A DNA stretch of 12,440 bases from an uncultured bacterium (GTDB lineage: Bacteria; Patescibacteriota; Minisyncoccia; CAIUEV01): contig CAIUEV010000082.1 in the NCBI GenBank assembly GCA_903898335.1, forward strand, positions 1 through 12,440, in the 5' to 3' direction. Position numbers and translations under genes: made by a program. The notes beneath the pieces were generated by a model. It saw only the letters and a program-made list of their open reading frames with translations. It was not told the DNA's origin and searched no databases. Of this stretch, positions 6,606 through 12,440 are shown piece after piece; the first letter of the stretch is position 1, and each line of letters opens with the position of its first letter.

Positions 6606-7871
6606 ATGACAAAAAACCTGAAAATCGAGAGAATCAGAGCACTGGAAATTTTGGATTCCAGAGGCAATCCAACCGTAAAGGTGGAAGTTAAAACTCAAGG
6701 TGGAGCAGTCGGAGTGGCCGCCGTTCCTTCGGGTGCCTCAACGGGAAGTCATGAGGCTTTGGAACTCAGAGATGGCGACAAAAAAAGATATCACGGTAAA
6801 GGTGTAACCAAAGTTTGTCAAGCTATTGAAAAAAAATTATTTCCGCTTCTCAAAGGCGCCGATGTGACAGAACAACAAAAAATTGACGGTTTAATGATTG
6901 AACTGGACAACACCCCAAACAAAAGTCGACTGGGAGCCAACGCCGTCCTGGGAATTTCTTTGGCCTGCGCCAGAGCGGGAGCAGAGAGCTTTAGTCTGCC
7001 TTTGTTTAGATATCTTCAAAATGTTTATTCTTTCAAGAAGGAGAAGAAAATGCCGGTTCCAATGTGCAATTTAATTAACGGAGGCCAACATTCCGATTCC
7101 GGTTTGGATATTCAAGAGTTCATGCTTGTCCCCAGCGGAATCAAAAAATCTTTCGCGGAAAAAATGAGAGCCGTCAGCGAATGTTATATTACTTTGGGTA
7201 AGATTTTAAAAGAGAAAAAATATTCCGTCGCTGTTGGAGACGAGGGGGGCTACGCTTCCAGATTACCGAAGAACAAGACTGCGATTGAGTTTTTGGCTTT
7301 GGCAATCAAGAAAACCGGCTATGAAGTTGGGAAGGATATCAATATTGGCATAGATGCGGCGGCCAGTGAATTTTATTTACGCAGCAAGAAAAAATACAAG
7401 CTGGTCAAAGAAAACAAGAATTTATCTTCAGAAGAGCTAGTCAAAGAATATGCCAGCTGGGCCAAAGCCTTTCCCTTTGAAATTATTGAAGACGGAATGT
7501 CCGAAGACGACTGGTCCGGGTGGAAGGAATTGAACAAAAAATTGGGCAAAAATATCGCCTTGATCGGAGATGACTTTACCGTCACCAACACGTTAAGACT
7601 ACAGGAGGCTATTGCCGAGAAGGCTTGTAACGCTGTTTTGATCAAGCCCAACCAAATAGGCTCGCTCTCGGAAACGATCGAATGCATCCGCTTAGCCCAA
7701 GCACACAAATTTAAAGTGGCCATTTCTCATCGTAGTGGAGAAACTCCCGGCAACTTTATTTCCGATTTGGCTGTGGCCACCGGCGCCGATTACATCAAAA
7801 GCGGTGCCCCCTGTCGAGGTGAAAGAATTTCTAAGTACAATCGTTTGATTGAGATTGAGCAGTGGTGGTAG
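6606..7871 (+). CDS. eno: Enolase (phosphopyruvate hydratase)
   Basis: Enolase converts 2-phosphoglycerate to phosphoenolpyruvate in glycolysis, in the cytoplasm. The protein has 421 residues, near the usual 430. The N-terminal domain carries the ILDSRGNPTV signature (15-24) and the mobile loop PSGASTG (41-47). Visible catalytic residues are H162, E171 and E213 (VGDEGG), metal ligands D250, E295 and D322/D323, the base K347 (LIKPNQIGS), the H375-R376-S377 phosphate-binding motif (SHRSGE) and K398. All are intact. The late GAPCRGER segment (400-407) resembles the form I recall in archaeal and some bacterial enolases more than E. coli. No Shine-Dalgarno precedes the ATG. A purely A/T hairpin (7883-7890 with 7897-7904) follows the gene but is too weak to call a terminator. 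Confidence 0.98.
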   Translation: MTKNLKIERIRALEILDSRGNPTVKVEVKTQGGAVGVAAVPSGASTGSHEALELRDGDKKRYHGKGVTKVCQAIEKKLFPLLKGADVTEQQKIDGLMIELDNTPNKSRLGANAVLGISLACARAGAESFSLPLFRYLQNVYSFKKEKKMPVPMCNLINGGQHSDSGLDIQEFMLVPSGIKKSFAEKMRAVSECYITLGKILKEKKYSVAVGDEGGYASRLPKNKTAIEFLALAIKKTGYEVGKDINIGIDAAASEFYLRSKKKYKLVKENKNLSSEELVKEYASWAKAFPFEIIEDGMSEDDWSGWKELNKKLGKNIALIGDDFTVTNTLRLQEAIAEKACNAVLIKPNQIGSLSETIECIRLAQAHKFKVAISHRSGETPGNFISDLAVATGADYIKSGAPCRGERISKYNRLIEIEQWW

Positions 7872-7928
7872 AAATATAGGTATAAAAAATAATTTAATTT
7901 TTTAATATTTAGTGCTATTGTTAAGTAT

Positions 7929-9350
7929 ATGAAAACAAGAAACAAAAAAATAATTTTTGGTTTGGTTTTTTTTGTGTTGGCGGTGTTTTTCAATTCCGCT
8001 AACGCTTGGATTGAGCCGACTACACTTCCTCCCGGTAATAATATTCTTGCACCGCTAAATTCTTCCGCCTTCGGGCAAAGTAAAGTTGGGGGGTTGATTT
8101 TGAATTTGGGCAACGCCGCTCACGGCTTGATCGTGCGTTACGGATTAGTGGGAATAGGCACGGACAATCCTCAAGCGATTTTGGATGTTTCCAGTACTAA
8201 CAGTGGAGTTCTTTTTCCCCGCATGACAACCGCTCAAAGAAATGCGATTTCCAATCCACCGGAGGGACTTTTGATTTTCAATACGGAGACCAAGCAATTG
8301 GAGATTTATGCAGCCGGGGCTTGGAAGGCCAGTGGGGGTAGCAGCTCTGGAGGAGGCGTACCGATTGGAGCCATAGCCTTTTTTAATTTGGACAGTTGTC
8401 CGACAGGGTGGGAAAAAATTCATGAAGCCAAGGGAAGATATATTGTTGGAACTCCCGATGGCGGGACCAAAGGAGGAACCCAAGGCACAGCATTAAGTAA
8501 TCTTGAGAATAGACCGGTTGGGCAACACACTCATACTCTTACAGATCCAGGACACATTCATCAATACAAGCAGCTTTATGGATCCTCATGCTGGACCGGA
8601 GGTGGTATGGGATGGTATGGATGTAGTCCGGGAGTTGCTTCTGGGAATATTTTAACCTCCTATACTGGTATTTCGATTCAAGGATCTGGCACGGTTTCAG
8701 GTACTAACGCTCCTTACATTCAATATCTGGTCTGCCAGAAAGTCAGTAACGACGGCGAAACAACCACCACTACAACGACGACAACGACTACCGGAGGAGA
8801 AAGTTTCTGGAAAAAATTCGAATCGAATATTTATTACAACGAAAGCAACGTGGGAATCGGAACACATACTCCTTCTACAAAACTGCAAGTTGTCGGTAAG
8901 ACATCTTTTACTCGCGATGGAGTAAACGAATGTTGCGGTAACGACGCAACAATCACCCTGGGGGAAAATACCGCCAGCACGGGGAAAAAAGCTTCTATTT
9001 CTTTTCACAATGCCGGCCGACACGAAGGTACTTTTGAGTTGGCTCCCGACGGCGAGAGAAGATTTCGAATGTACGATAATCAAGGAGCCAGAATGGGATT
9101 GGAAACAACCGGTAACGTGAGAGTGGGAAGTAACCTATGCTTAAGCGGAGATTGCCGATTAAGCTGGAGCGTTCCTCGTCGAAATTGTTTTTGGATTAGC
9201 GCTACTAAAATTGGTACTAATGACGCATTTACTCTGCAGTGCCCAGATGGTTATCACTCTGACGGCTATTCTGAAGGAACTACTCAAGTTTCTGGCGCTT
9301 GTGGCTTAGAAACAAGATATCTCTCTTCCGTACTTTGTTGTAACGATTAA
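7929..9350 (+). CDS. Secreted surface protein with phage tail-collar-like domain
   Basis: This 473-residue protein begins with a signal peptide: MKTRNKKII, a hydrophobic core, and predicted cleavage after ANA at residue 26. The mature start WIEPTTLPPGNNILAPLN fits a pattern I associate with CPR secreted proteins. Two VGIGT motifs (74-78 and 308-312), each followed by an N/TP...LxV strand, are typical of bacterial surface and tail-fibre-like repeats. Residues about 144-271 resemble a phage tail-collar domain: PIGAIAFFNLDSCPTGWEKI, GRYIVG, ENRPVGQHTHT, and APYIQYLVCQK at the end. HTH and HIH (200-202, 209-211) could bind metal, as short-tail-fibre histidines do. An 11-threonine linker (278-288) separates the halves. 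Thirteen cysteines, six of them after residue 403, suggest disulphides. A cell-surface adhesin is likely (inference); prophage origin is less likely, since no phage genes adjoin it. Confidence 0.85.
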   Translation: MKTRNKKIIFGLVFFVLAVFFNSANAWIEPTTLPPGNNILAPLNSSAFGQSKVGGLILNLGNAAHGLIVRYGLVGIGTDNPQAILDVSSTNSGVLFPRMTTAQRNAISNPPEGLLIFNTETKQLEIYAAGAWKASGGSSSGGGVPIGAIAFFNLDSCPTGWEKIHEAKGRYIVGTPDGGTKGGTQGTALSNLENRPVGQHTHTLTDPGHIHQYKQLYGSSCWTGGGMGWYGCSPGVASGNILTSYTGISIQGSGTVSGTNAPYIQYLVCQKVSNDGETTTTTTTTTTTGGESFWKKFESNIYYNESNVGIGTHTPSTKLQVVGKTSFTRDGVNECCGNDATITLGENTASTGKKASISFHNAGRHEGTFELAPDGERRFRMYDNQGARMGLETTGNVRVGSNLCLSGDCRLSWSVPRRNCFWISATKIGTNDAFTLQCPDGYHSDGYSEGTTQVSGACGLETRYLSSVLCCND

Positions 9351-9369
9351 AAATTTTCAAATAAAAAAA

Positions 9370-9891
9370 ATGGAAAAAAATAAAATAATTTTGCTCAATC
9401 TACTATTTGGATCGCTGTTTTTACTTTTATCCATTGGCTATTTCGAGTTCAGAATTTCCGGCTTGTCGAGAACTGGTTCTTTAGCGAGTAGCTCCAACCT
9501 TCAGAATGATACTCCAAGTCCGATTTCGTCAAGCAATCCCAGCGATCAGAAAGAAGAACCGGAACCGGCTTACGAAGCTCCCAAGGATCTTTCTTTCAGC
9601 GGTACCCAGGTTCCCGGATATGCTTCAGGTGAGGTGGTTTCAATTAGTGAAGAAGAACTGACTTTGAAACAGTTGGCTAGTATTGACTTGCGGTATCAAA
9701 TTTTTAAAAAAGATGTATCAAAGGTTACCGATGCCATCGTTACCGTTTCAAAGGACAAGCCGGATCAGCAATCAAAGGTAGAAGAAAAAGATTCAGATTG
9801 GGCCAACATAAAGGTTGGATCAAAAATCAATATAAGATTGGATGAAAACCAGAAAAGAATAATCTCGATAATTATTTTGAAAGCTGAATAG
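9370..9891 (+). CDS. Membrane-anchored hypothetical protein, 173 aa
   Basis: An N-terminal transmembrane helix or uncleaved signal anchor covers about residues 5-24 (IILLNLLFGSLFLLLSIGYF). A Ser/Pro/Glu-rich spacer without clear structure covers about 32-72. The C-terminal domain (about 85-172) alternates beta strands: ASGEVVSISEEELTLKQ, then DAIVTVSKDK, then WANIKVGSKINIRLDEN, then ISIIIL. That order resembles small OB-fold-like domains of the DUF5666 kind, but the resemblance is only in pattern. It starts 19 bases after the surface protein gene, with no terminator between, so the two are probably co-transcribed and may act together at the envelope. No Shine-Dalgarno is visible. Confidence 0.75.
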   Translation: MEKNKIILLNLLFGSLFLLLSIGYFEFRISGLSRTGSLASSSNLQNDTPSPISSSNPSDQKEEPEPAYEAPKDLSFSGTQVPGYASGEVVSISEEELTLKQLASIDLRYQIFKKDVSKVTDAIVTVSKDKPDQQSKVEEKDSDWANIKVGSKINIRLDENQKRIISIIILKAE

Positions 9892-9959
9892 CTCTTCTCT
9901 TTCAATGATGACAAACCTTGACTTTTCTTTTTTTTATAGCTACTTTTTGGAGAGTAATG

Positions 9960-10085
9960 TTCTGTTCAGAGTGTTGCTTGTAAGCTTTTTTGAGGGCAAT
10001 CCCTCCTTCAGTCCTCAAGGGGGTAAGGGAGAAGAAATCTTAATGATTAATCTTTTCCGGCTTGCGAGTGACACTTTGAACAGAA
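9960..10085 (+). ncRNA. Putative structured RNA (three-way junction) upstream of tgt
   Basis: Positions 9960-9986 pair with 10059-10085 as 27 consecutive base pairs, six of them G-U. Inside are two further elements. GGAGAAGA (10028-10035) pairs with TCTTTTCC (10051-10058) and continues as AATC/GATT (10036-10039/10045-10048). The second is a G/C-rich arm with mutually exclusive options: GAGGG/CCCTC (9992-9996/10001-10005), TTGAGG/CCTCAA (9990-9995/10013-10018), or CCTCCTT/AAGGGGG (10002-10008/10017-10023). G-U pairs in place of mismatches suggest folding as RNA. It ends 21 bases before the tgt start, so a cis-regulatory leader or an independent small RNA are both possible. I could not match it to 6S, SRP, RNase P or preQ1 riboswitch signatures. 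A palindromic DNA element is an alternative. Confidence 0.45.
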
Positions 10086-10106
10086 AATAGTCTTAACCCC
10101 TCTCTT

Positions 10107-11213
10107 TTGGATTCGAAATCAAATAAAATTCGTAACCTGAAAATAGACACTCCCCACGGGTCATTGAAGACTCCTTTTTTCATGCCGATTGCGACAAGAG
10201 GCGTTGTTAAAGGACTAACCCCGAATGACCTCGAAAAGCTAAAAGCCACTTTAGTCCTTGGTAACACTTACCATTTGTGGCTAAAACCCGGTTTAAAAGT
10301 CATCAAAAAATTCAACGGGCTCCACAAATTCATGCGTTGGGAAAAGCCGATATTGACTGACTCCGGTGGATTTCAAGTTTTCTCGCTCAGCAAATTCAGA
10401 AAAATAACCGACAAGGGCGTCAGCTTTTCCGAACCGGAATCGGGCAAAAAACATTTTTTAACCCCCGAGAAATCCATCGATATTCAACTGACTCTAGGCA
10501 GTGATATTATCATGGTGCTGGACGAGTGTCCGCCTTGGCCCTGCTCTAAATCAGAAGTTTCAGCGGCCGTAGAAAGAACTACTCGCTGGGCCAAAAGATG
10601 TAAAGATTACTTTGTAGAAAAAACCGGTAAAATACCAAAAAGCGAAAAGCCTTTGCTCTTTGGTATCGTTCAAGGAGGCGTCCACAAAGACCTACGAGAA
10701 AAAAGCGCTCGTGAACTGACAAGTATCGGTTTTGACGGTTATGCCGTCGGCGGGGTGGCCGTCGGTGAGCCACGAGAATACCTAAAAAAAGTTTTGAGAT
10801 ATACTCTGCCTTTTTTACCGGAAAACAAACCCAGATACCTTATGGGGCTGGGAAGACCGGAGGAGATAATCGATTCGGTTAAGGCCGGCATCGATATGTT
10901 CGATTGCGTCATTCCGACTCGAGAGGGTCGTCATGGTCGCCTTTTTATCAGAGAAAAGACGTTTGGAAAAATCTCTCAATCATCAAAAATAAACTCTAAA
11001 AAAGTTTATTCGCGCATCAATATAGAAAATGAAAAATATTCTTTAGATAAAAGCAAAATAGATTCTCAGTGCGATTGCTATTTGTGTCAAAATTATTCTC
11101 GCGCCTACCTGAGACATCTCTTCAAAATAGGAGATACTTTGGCCATGCGGCTGGCCTCGGAACACAATTTGCGTTTTTATTTGGAAATGATGGAAAAACT
11201 GAGAACGAAATAA
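10107..11213 (+). CDS. tgt: tRNA-guanine transglycosylase
   Basis: Tgt exchanges guanine-34 of GUN-anticodon tRNAs for the queuosine precursor preQ1. The 368-residue protein has TDSGGFQVFSL (84-94, with D85), DECPPWP (139-145), IVQGG (187-191) and VGGVAVGEP (214-222). The nucleophile region is GIDMFDCVIPTR (261-272; D266 by homology). The zinc site is C322-x-C324-x-x-C327 with H353, spaced as in characterised enzymes. Residues about 281-321, between the LF of the active-site region and the zinc site, are roughly 18 longer than in E. coli and lysine/serine-rich. The only usable start is TTG at 10107: there is no upstream in-frame ATG or GTG before a stop, and the N-terminus already matches the family. 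No queA or other queuosine gene is adjacent. Its stop is one base from that of the converging carboxypeptidase gene. Confidence 0.96.
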   Translation: MDSKSNKIRNLKIDTPHGSLKTPFFMPIATRGVVKGLTPNDLEKLKATLVLGNTYHLWLKPGLKVIKKFNGLHKFMRWEKPILTDSGGFQVFSLSKFRKITDKGVSFSEPESGKKHFLTPEKSIDIQLTLGSDIIMVLDECPPWPCSKSEVSAAVERTTRWAKRCKDYFVEKTGKIPKSEKPLLFGIVQGGVHKDLREKSARELTSIGFDGYAVGGVAVGEPREYLKKVLRYTLPFLPENKPRYLMGLGRPEEIIDSVKAGIDMFDCVIPTREGRHGRLFIREKTFGKISQSSKINSKKVYSRINIENEKYSLDKSKIDSQCDCYLCQNYSRAYLRHLFKIGDTLAMRLASEHNLRFYLEMMEKLRTK

Positions 11214-11214
11214 A

Positions 11215-12210
11215 TTACTTCGGAAAAACCGACCAATCATAGTTGTCGTAAGCCCAATCAAGCATTTTTTGCATCTCAACCCAACGCTGGTGCTGTCCGG
11301 CATCCAGAACCACACCGATAATTTTGCCTTTGTCAGGCAACTCTCGCATCATCAAAAGACAGTAGCCGGCATTGTAGGTAAATCCGGTTTTAGCACCCAA
11401 AATTCCACTATATTTACCGAGTAATTCATTAGTGTTTCCGACTCTATGGACATTGCTGAATTCATCTTTACTGACTATTTCTATGTGGGATGGCGTTTGC
11501 ATTATTTCCAATATCATCGGATATTTCAGCAATGATCTGCCGACTAAAGCGATATCATAAGCGCAAGAATGAGCCCCTTCGTCTTCCAAACCGGAAGCAT
11601 CAATAAAATGGCTGTTTCTCAAACCCAATTCTTCCGCTTTTTTGTTCATAAGATCGGCAAAACTTTTCTCTTTTTCGGGACCGCCGAAATGTTCGGCCAA
11701 AGCTCGAGCCGCCGTATTATCGGAGTTCATAAGCATCGCTTTGAGTAAATCCTTGGCGGCAAATTTTTCACCGTAAAGAAAATGCACCGTTGCTCCTCCG
11801 GCCGATGCCGCATACTGACTAATTTCCACTTTTTCATTCCAATCTTTAACTATATCCATTAAAACGGCAGTTGTAACGAGCTTTGTCAGACTGGCAATGT
11901 TTTGACTCTCCAGCATCTTGTCTTCAAAAATAACTTTTCCGCTGTCCGCATCAATTAAAACCGATTTTTTCGCCCACACAACCAAATTATCTTTTTTCTT
12001 TTTTTCTTTTAACCGCGGAGTGACAGGCAGATTATGCAACCGATCCTCCGCCAGACAAATTTTCTCCGGCTCCATATCTTCCCCCTTCTCAGCTTCAAAG
12101 CCCAATACTCTCTCAGCCAAAATAACTATTTTTGATTTTTGTAAGTCGCCGATTTCTTCCTTAAATGGCAAAAGCAAAAAGGACGATAAAAAAGCTACTA
12201 TGAAAAGCAT
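11215..12210 (-). CDS. D-alanyl-D-alanine carboxypeptidase, PBP5/S11 family
   Basis: Enzymes of this family remove the terminal D-alanine from peptidoglycan stem peptides outside the membrane. All three active-site motifs are present: S107-L-T-K110 (IASLTKLVT), S163-D-N165 (LMNSDNTAARALAE) and K274-T-G276 (GAKTGFT). An N-terminal hydrophobic segment (residues 2-16) exports or anchors the protein. It is followed by a charged linker (KEKKKKD, 68-74). The S11 fold covers about 78-320. At 331 residues it is shorter than E. coli PBP5 (about 400) and lacks the C-terminal domain and amphipathic anchor, so it is closer to minimal DacA/DacF forms. The ATG is 30 bases downstream of tRNA-Cys on the same strand without a terminator, so co-transcription with the tRNA is plausible. 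No Shine-Dalgarno is seen. Confidence 0.95.
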   Translation of the reverse strand: MLFIVAFLSSFLLLPFKEEIGDLQKSKIVILAERVLGFEAEKGEDMEPEKICLAEDRLHNLPVTPRLKEKKKKDNLVVWAKKSVLIDADSGKVIFEDKMLESQNIASLTKLVTTAVLMDIVKDWNEKVEISQYAASAGGATVHFLYGEKFAAKDLLKAMLMNSDNTAARALAEHFGGPEKEKSFADLMNKKAEELGLRNSHFIDASGLEDEGAHSCAYDIALVGRSLLKYPMILEIMQTPSHIEIVSKDEFSNVHRVGNTNELLGKYSGILGAKTGFTYNAGYCLLMMRELPDKGKIIGVVLDAGQHQRWVEMQKMLDWAYDNYDWSVFPK

Positions 12211-12239
12211 TATTTTTTGTTTAATTCACTCTGAAAGTG

Positions 12240-12310
12240 AGGTCCGAGGCGGAATTGAACCGCCGTGCGAGGTTTTGCAGACCTCTGCCTAACCACTCGG
12301 CCATCGGACC
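12240..12310 (-). tRNA. trnC: tRNA-Cys (GCA)
   Basis: On the minus strand the acceptor stem GGTCCGA/TCGGACC is perfect. The D-arm is GCC/GGC, and the anticodon stem GAGGT/ACCTC encloses loop CTGCAAA, giving anticodon GCA. The T-arm is GGCGG/CCGCC with TTCAATT. The discriminator base is U, a major identity element for cysteinyl-tRNA synthetase. The CCA end is not encoded (CAC follows), so it must be added by CCA-adding enzyme. The count from acceptor to discriminator is 71 bases. Confidence 0.97.
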
Positions 12311-12324
12311 AGCCGCTTATTTAA

Positions 12325-12352
12325 GTTATACTGAAAATATTTTTCAGCCAAA
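12325..12352 (-). promoter_or_regulatory. Candidate tRNA-Cys promoter with palindromic spacer
   Basis: Reading leftward, TATAAC (12330 to 12325) is a good -10 about 15 bases before the tRNA 5' end. Immediately upstream lies the 17-bp inverted repeat CTGAAAA-n3-TTTTCAG (12331-12347), where the -35/-10 spacer would be. The -35 itself is poor (ATTTGG-like). A regulator could bind the palindrome, but its A/T content makes chance possible. Confidence 0.4.
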
Positions 12353-12365
12353 TTGAAACAAAAAA

Positions 12366-12440
12366 ATGCGAATTCAAAAGCAAATATTTCTCCGATTTCA
12401 AAAAATATCCATAGTCCTATTTAGAGAAATATTTATAAAA
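12366..12440 (+). CDS. Possible N-terminal fragment of a gene cut by the window edge
   Basis: An ATG at 12366 opens a frame of 25 codons with no stop before the end of the window. It begins MRIQKQIFLRFQKISIVLFR, basic and hydrophobic, compatible with a membrane or secreted protein start. It would be divergent from tRNA-Cys. No Shine-Dalgarno is visible, and such a short open frame could be chance. Confidence 0.3.
   Translation, partial: MRIQKQIFLRFQKISIVLFREIFIK

Noticed and set aside
7883..7904. Terminator after enolase
   Set aside because: The stem is entirely A/T (TAAAAAAT with ATTTTTTA), and no T-run follows it; the same fold is expected by chance in such sequence.
9960..10085. MITE or insertion-sequence terminal inverted repeats
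   Set aside because: The flanks show no direct target-site duplication, no transposase is present, and arm differences are G-U compatible. RNA folding is favoured, but not conclusively.
9905..10090. 61-codon plus-strand open frame between the 173-aa protein and tgt
   Set aside because: It has no ribosome-binding site and no recognisable domain. Most of it lies within the long paired structure 9960-10085, which explains the sequence better.
9960..10105. preQ1 riboswitch, SRP RNA or 6S RNA
   Set aside because: The preQ1-I C-rich loop with A-rich tail, the SRP helix-8 GGAAG/AGCA elements and a 6S-style central bubble were looked for and not seen.
2429..12210. Recoding of TGA as glycine, as in Gracilibacteria-type CPR
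   Set aside because: Glycine-rich conserved genes are full-length without any in-frame TGA, so the standard bacterial code fits.

Overview
The window looks like part of a Patescibacteria (CPR) chromosome, probably from a Parcubacteria-type lineage. This is inferred, not proven. The supporting signs are an AT-rich sequence with compact gene spacing, almost no Shine-Dalgarno sites despite an intact anti-Shine-Dalgarno in the 16S, divergent 16S primer sites, an alpha2-type glycyl-tRNA synthetase, and a secreted protein with the W-x-EPT...PP N-terminal pattern and VGIGT motifs that I associate with CPR surface proteins. All twelve complete genes end in TAA or TAG, and none contains an in-frame TGA.

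Layout, left to right. (1) 1-361: the 5' end of a tRNA on the minus strand, then AT-rich DNA with a five-copy 17-bp tandem repeat. (2) 362-2386: an rRNA locus made of three consecutive stem-enclosed units. These are the 16S rRNA inside a long pre-rRNA processing stem, a 31-codon membrane-microprotein ORF closely framed by its own inverted repeat, and the 5S rRNA in its own stem. No 23S gene lies between 16S and 5S, so the small ORF occupies the position the 23S would normally hold. (3) 2429-4483: on the same strand, a zinc-ribbon protein, ribosomal proteins L25 (the 5S binder), S12 and S7, then a strong bidirectional terminator. No convincing terminator is visible between the 16S leader and this point, so rRNA and ribosomal protein genes may share transcription. 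fusA and tuf do not follow S7.

(4) 4500-6449, minus strand: glycyl-tRNA synthetase followed by a small protein with a lysine-rich tail. That protein has the only textbook Shine-Dalgarno in the window. (5) 6606-9891, plus strand: enolase, a secreted 473-residue protein with a phage tail-collar-like domain, and a membrane-anchored 173-residue protein. (6) 9892-11213: a gap holding a predicted three-way-junction RNA fold, then tRNA-guanine transglycosylase (Tgt) starting at TTG. (7) 11215-12310, minus strand: tRNA-Cys followed by a D-alanyl-D-alanine carboxypeptidase whose stop codon lies one base from the tgt stop. A possible gene start reads off the right edge.

Most of the window serves translation: rRNAs, L25/S12/S7, GlyRS, tRNA-Cys and tRNA modification. 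Enolase (glycolysis), a cell-wall carboxypeptidase and a surface adhesin-like module are the other functions. The points most worth a second look are the 16S-microORF-5S arrangement and the structured RNA upstream of tgt.
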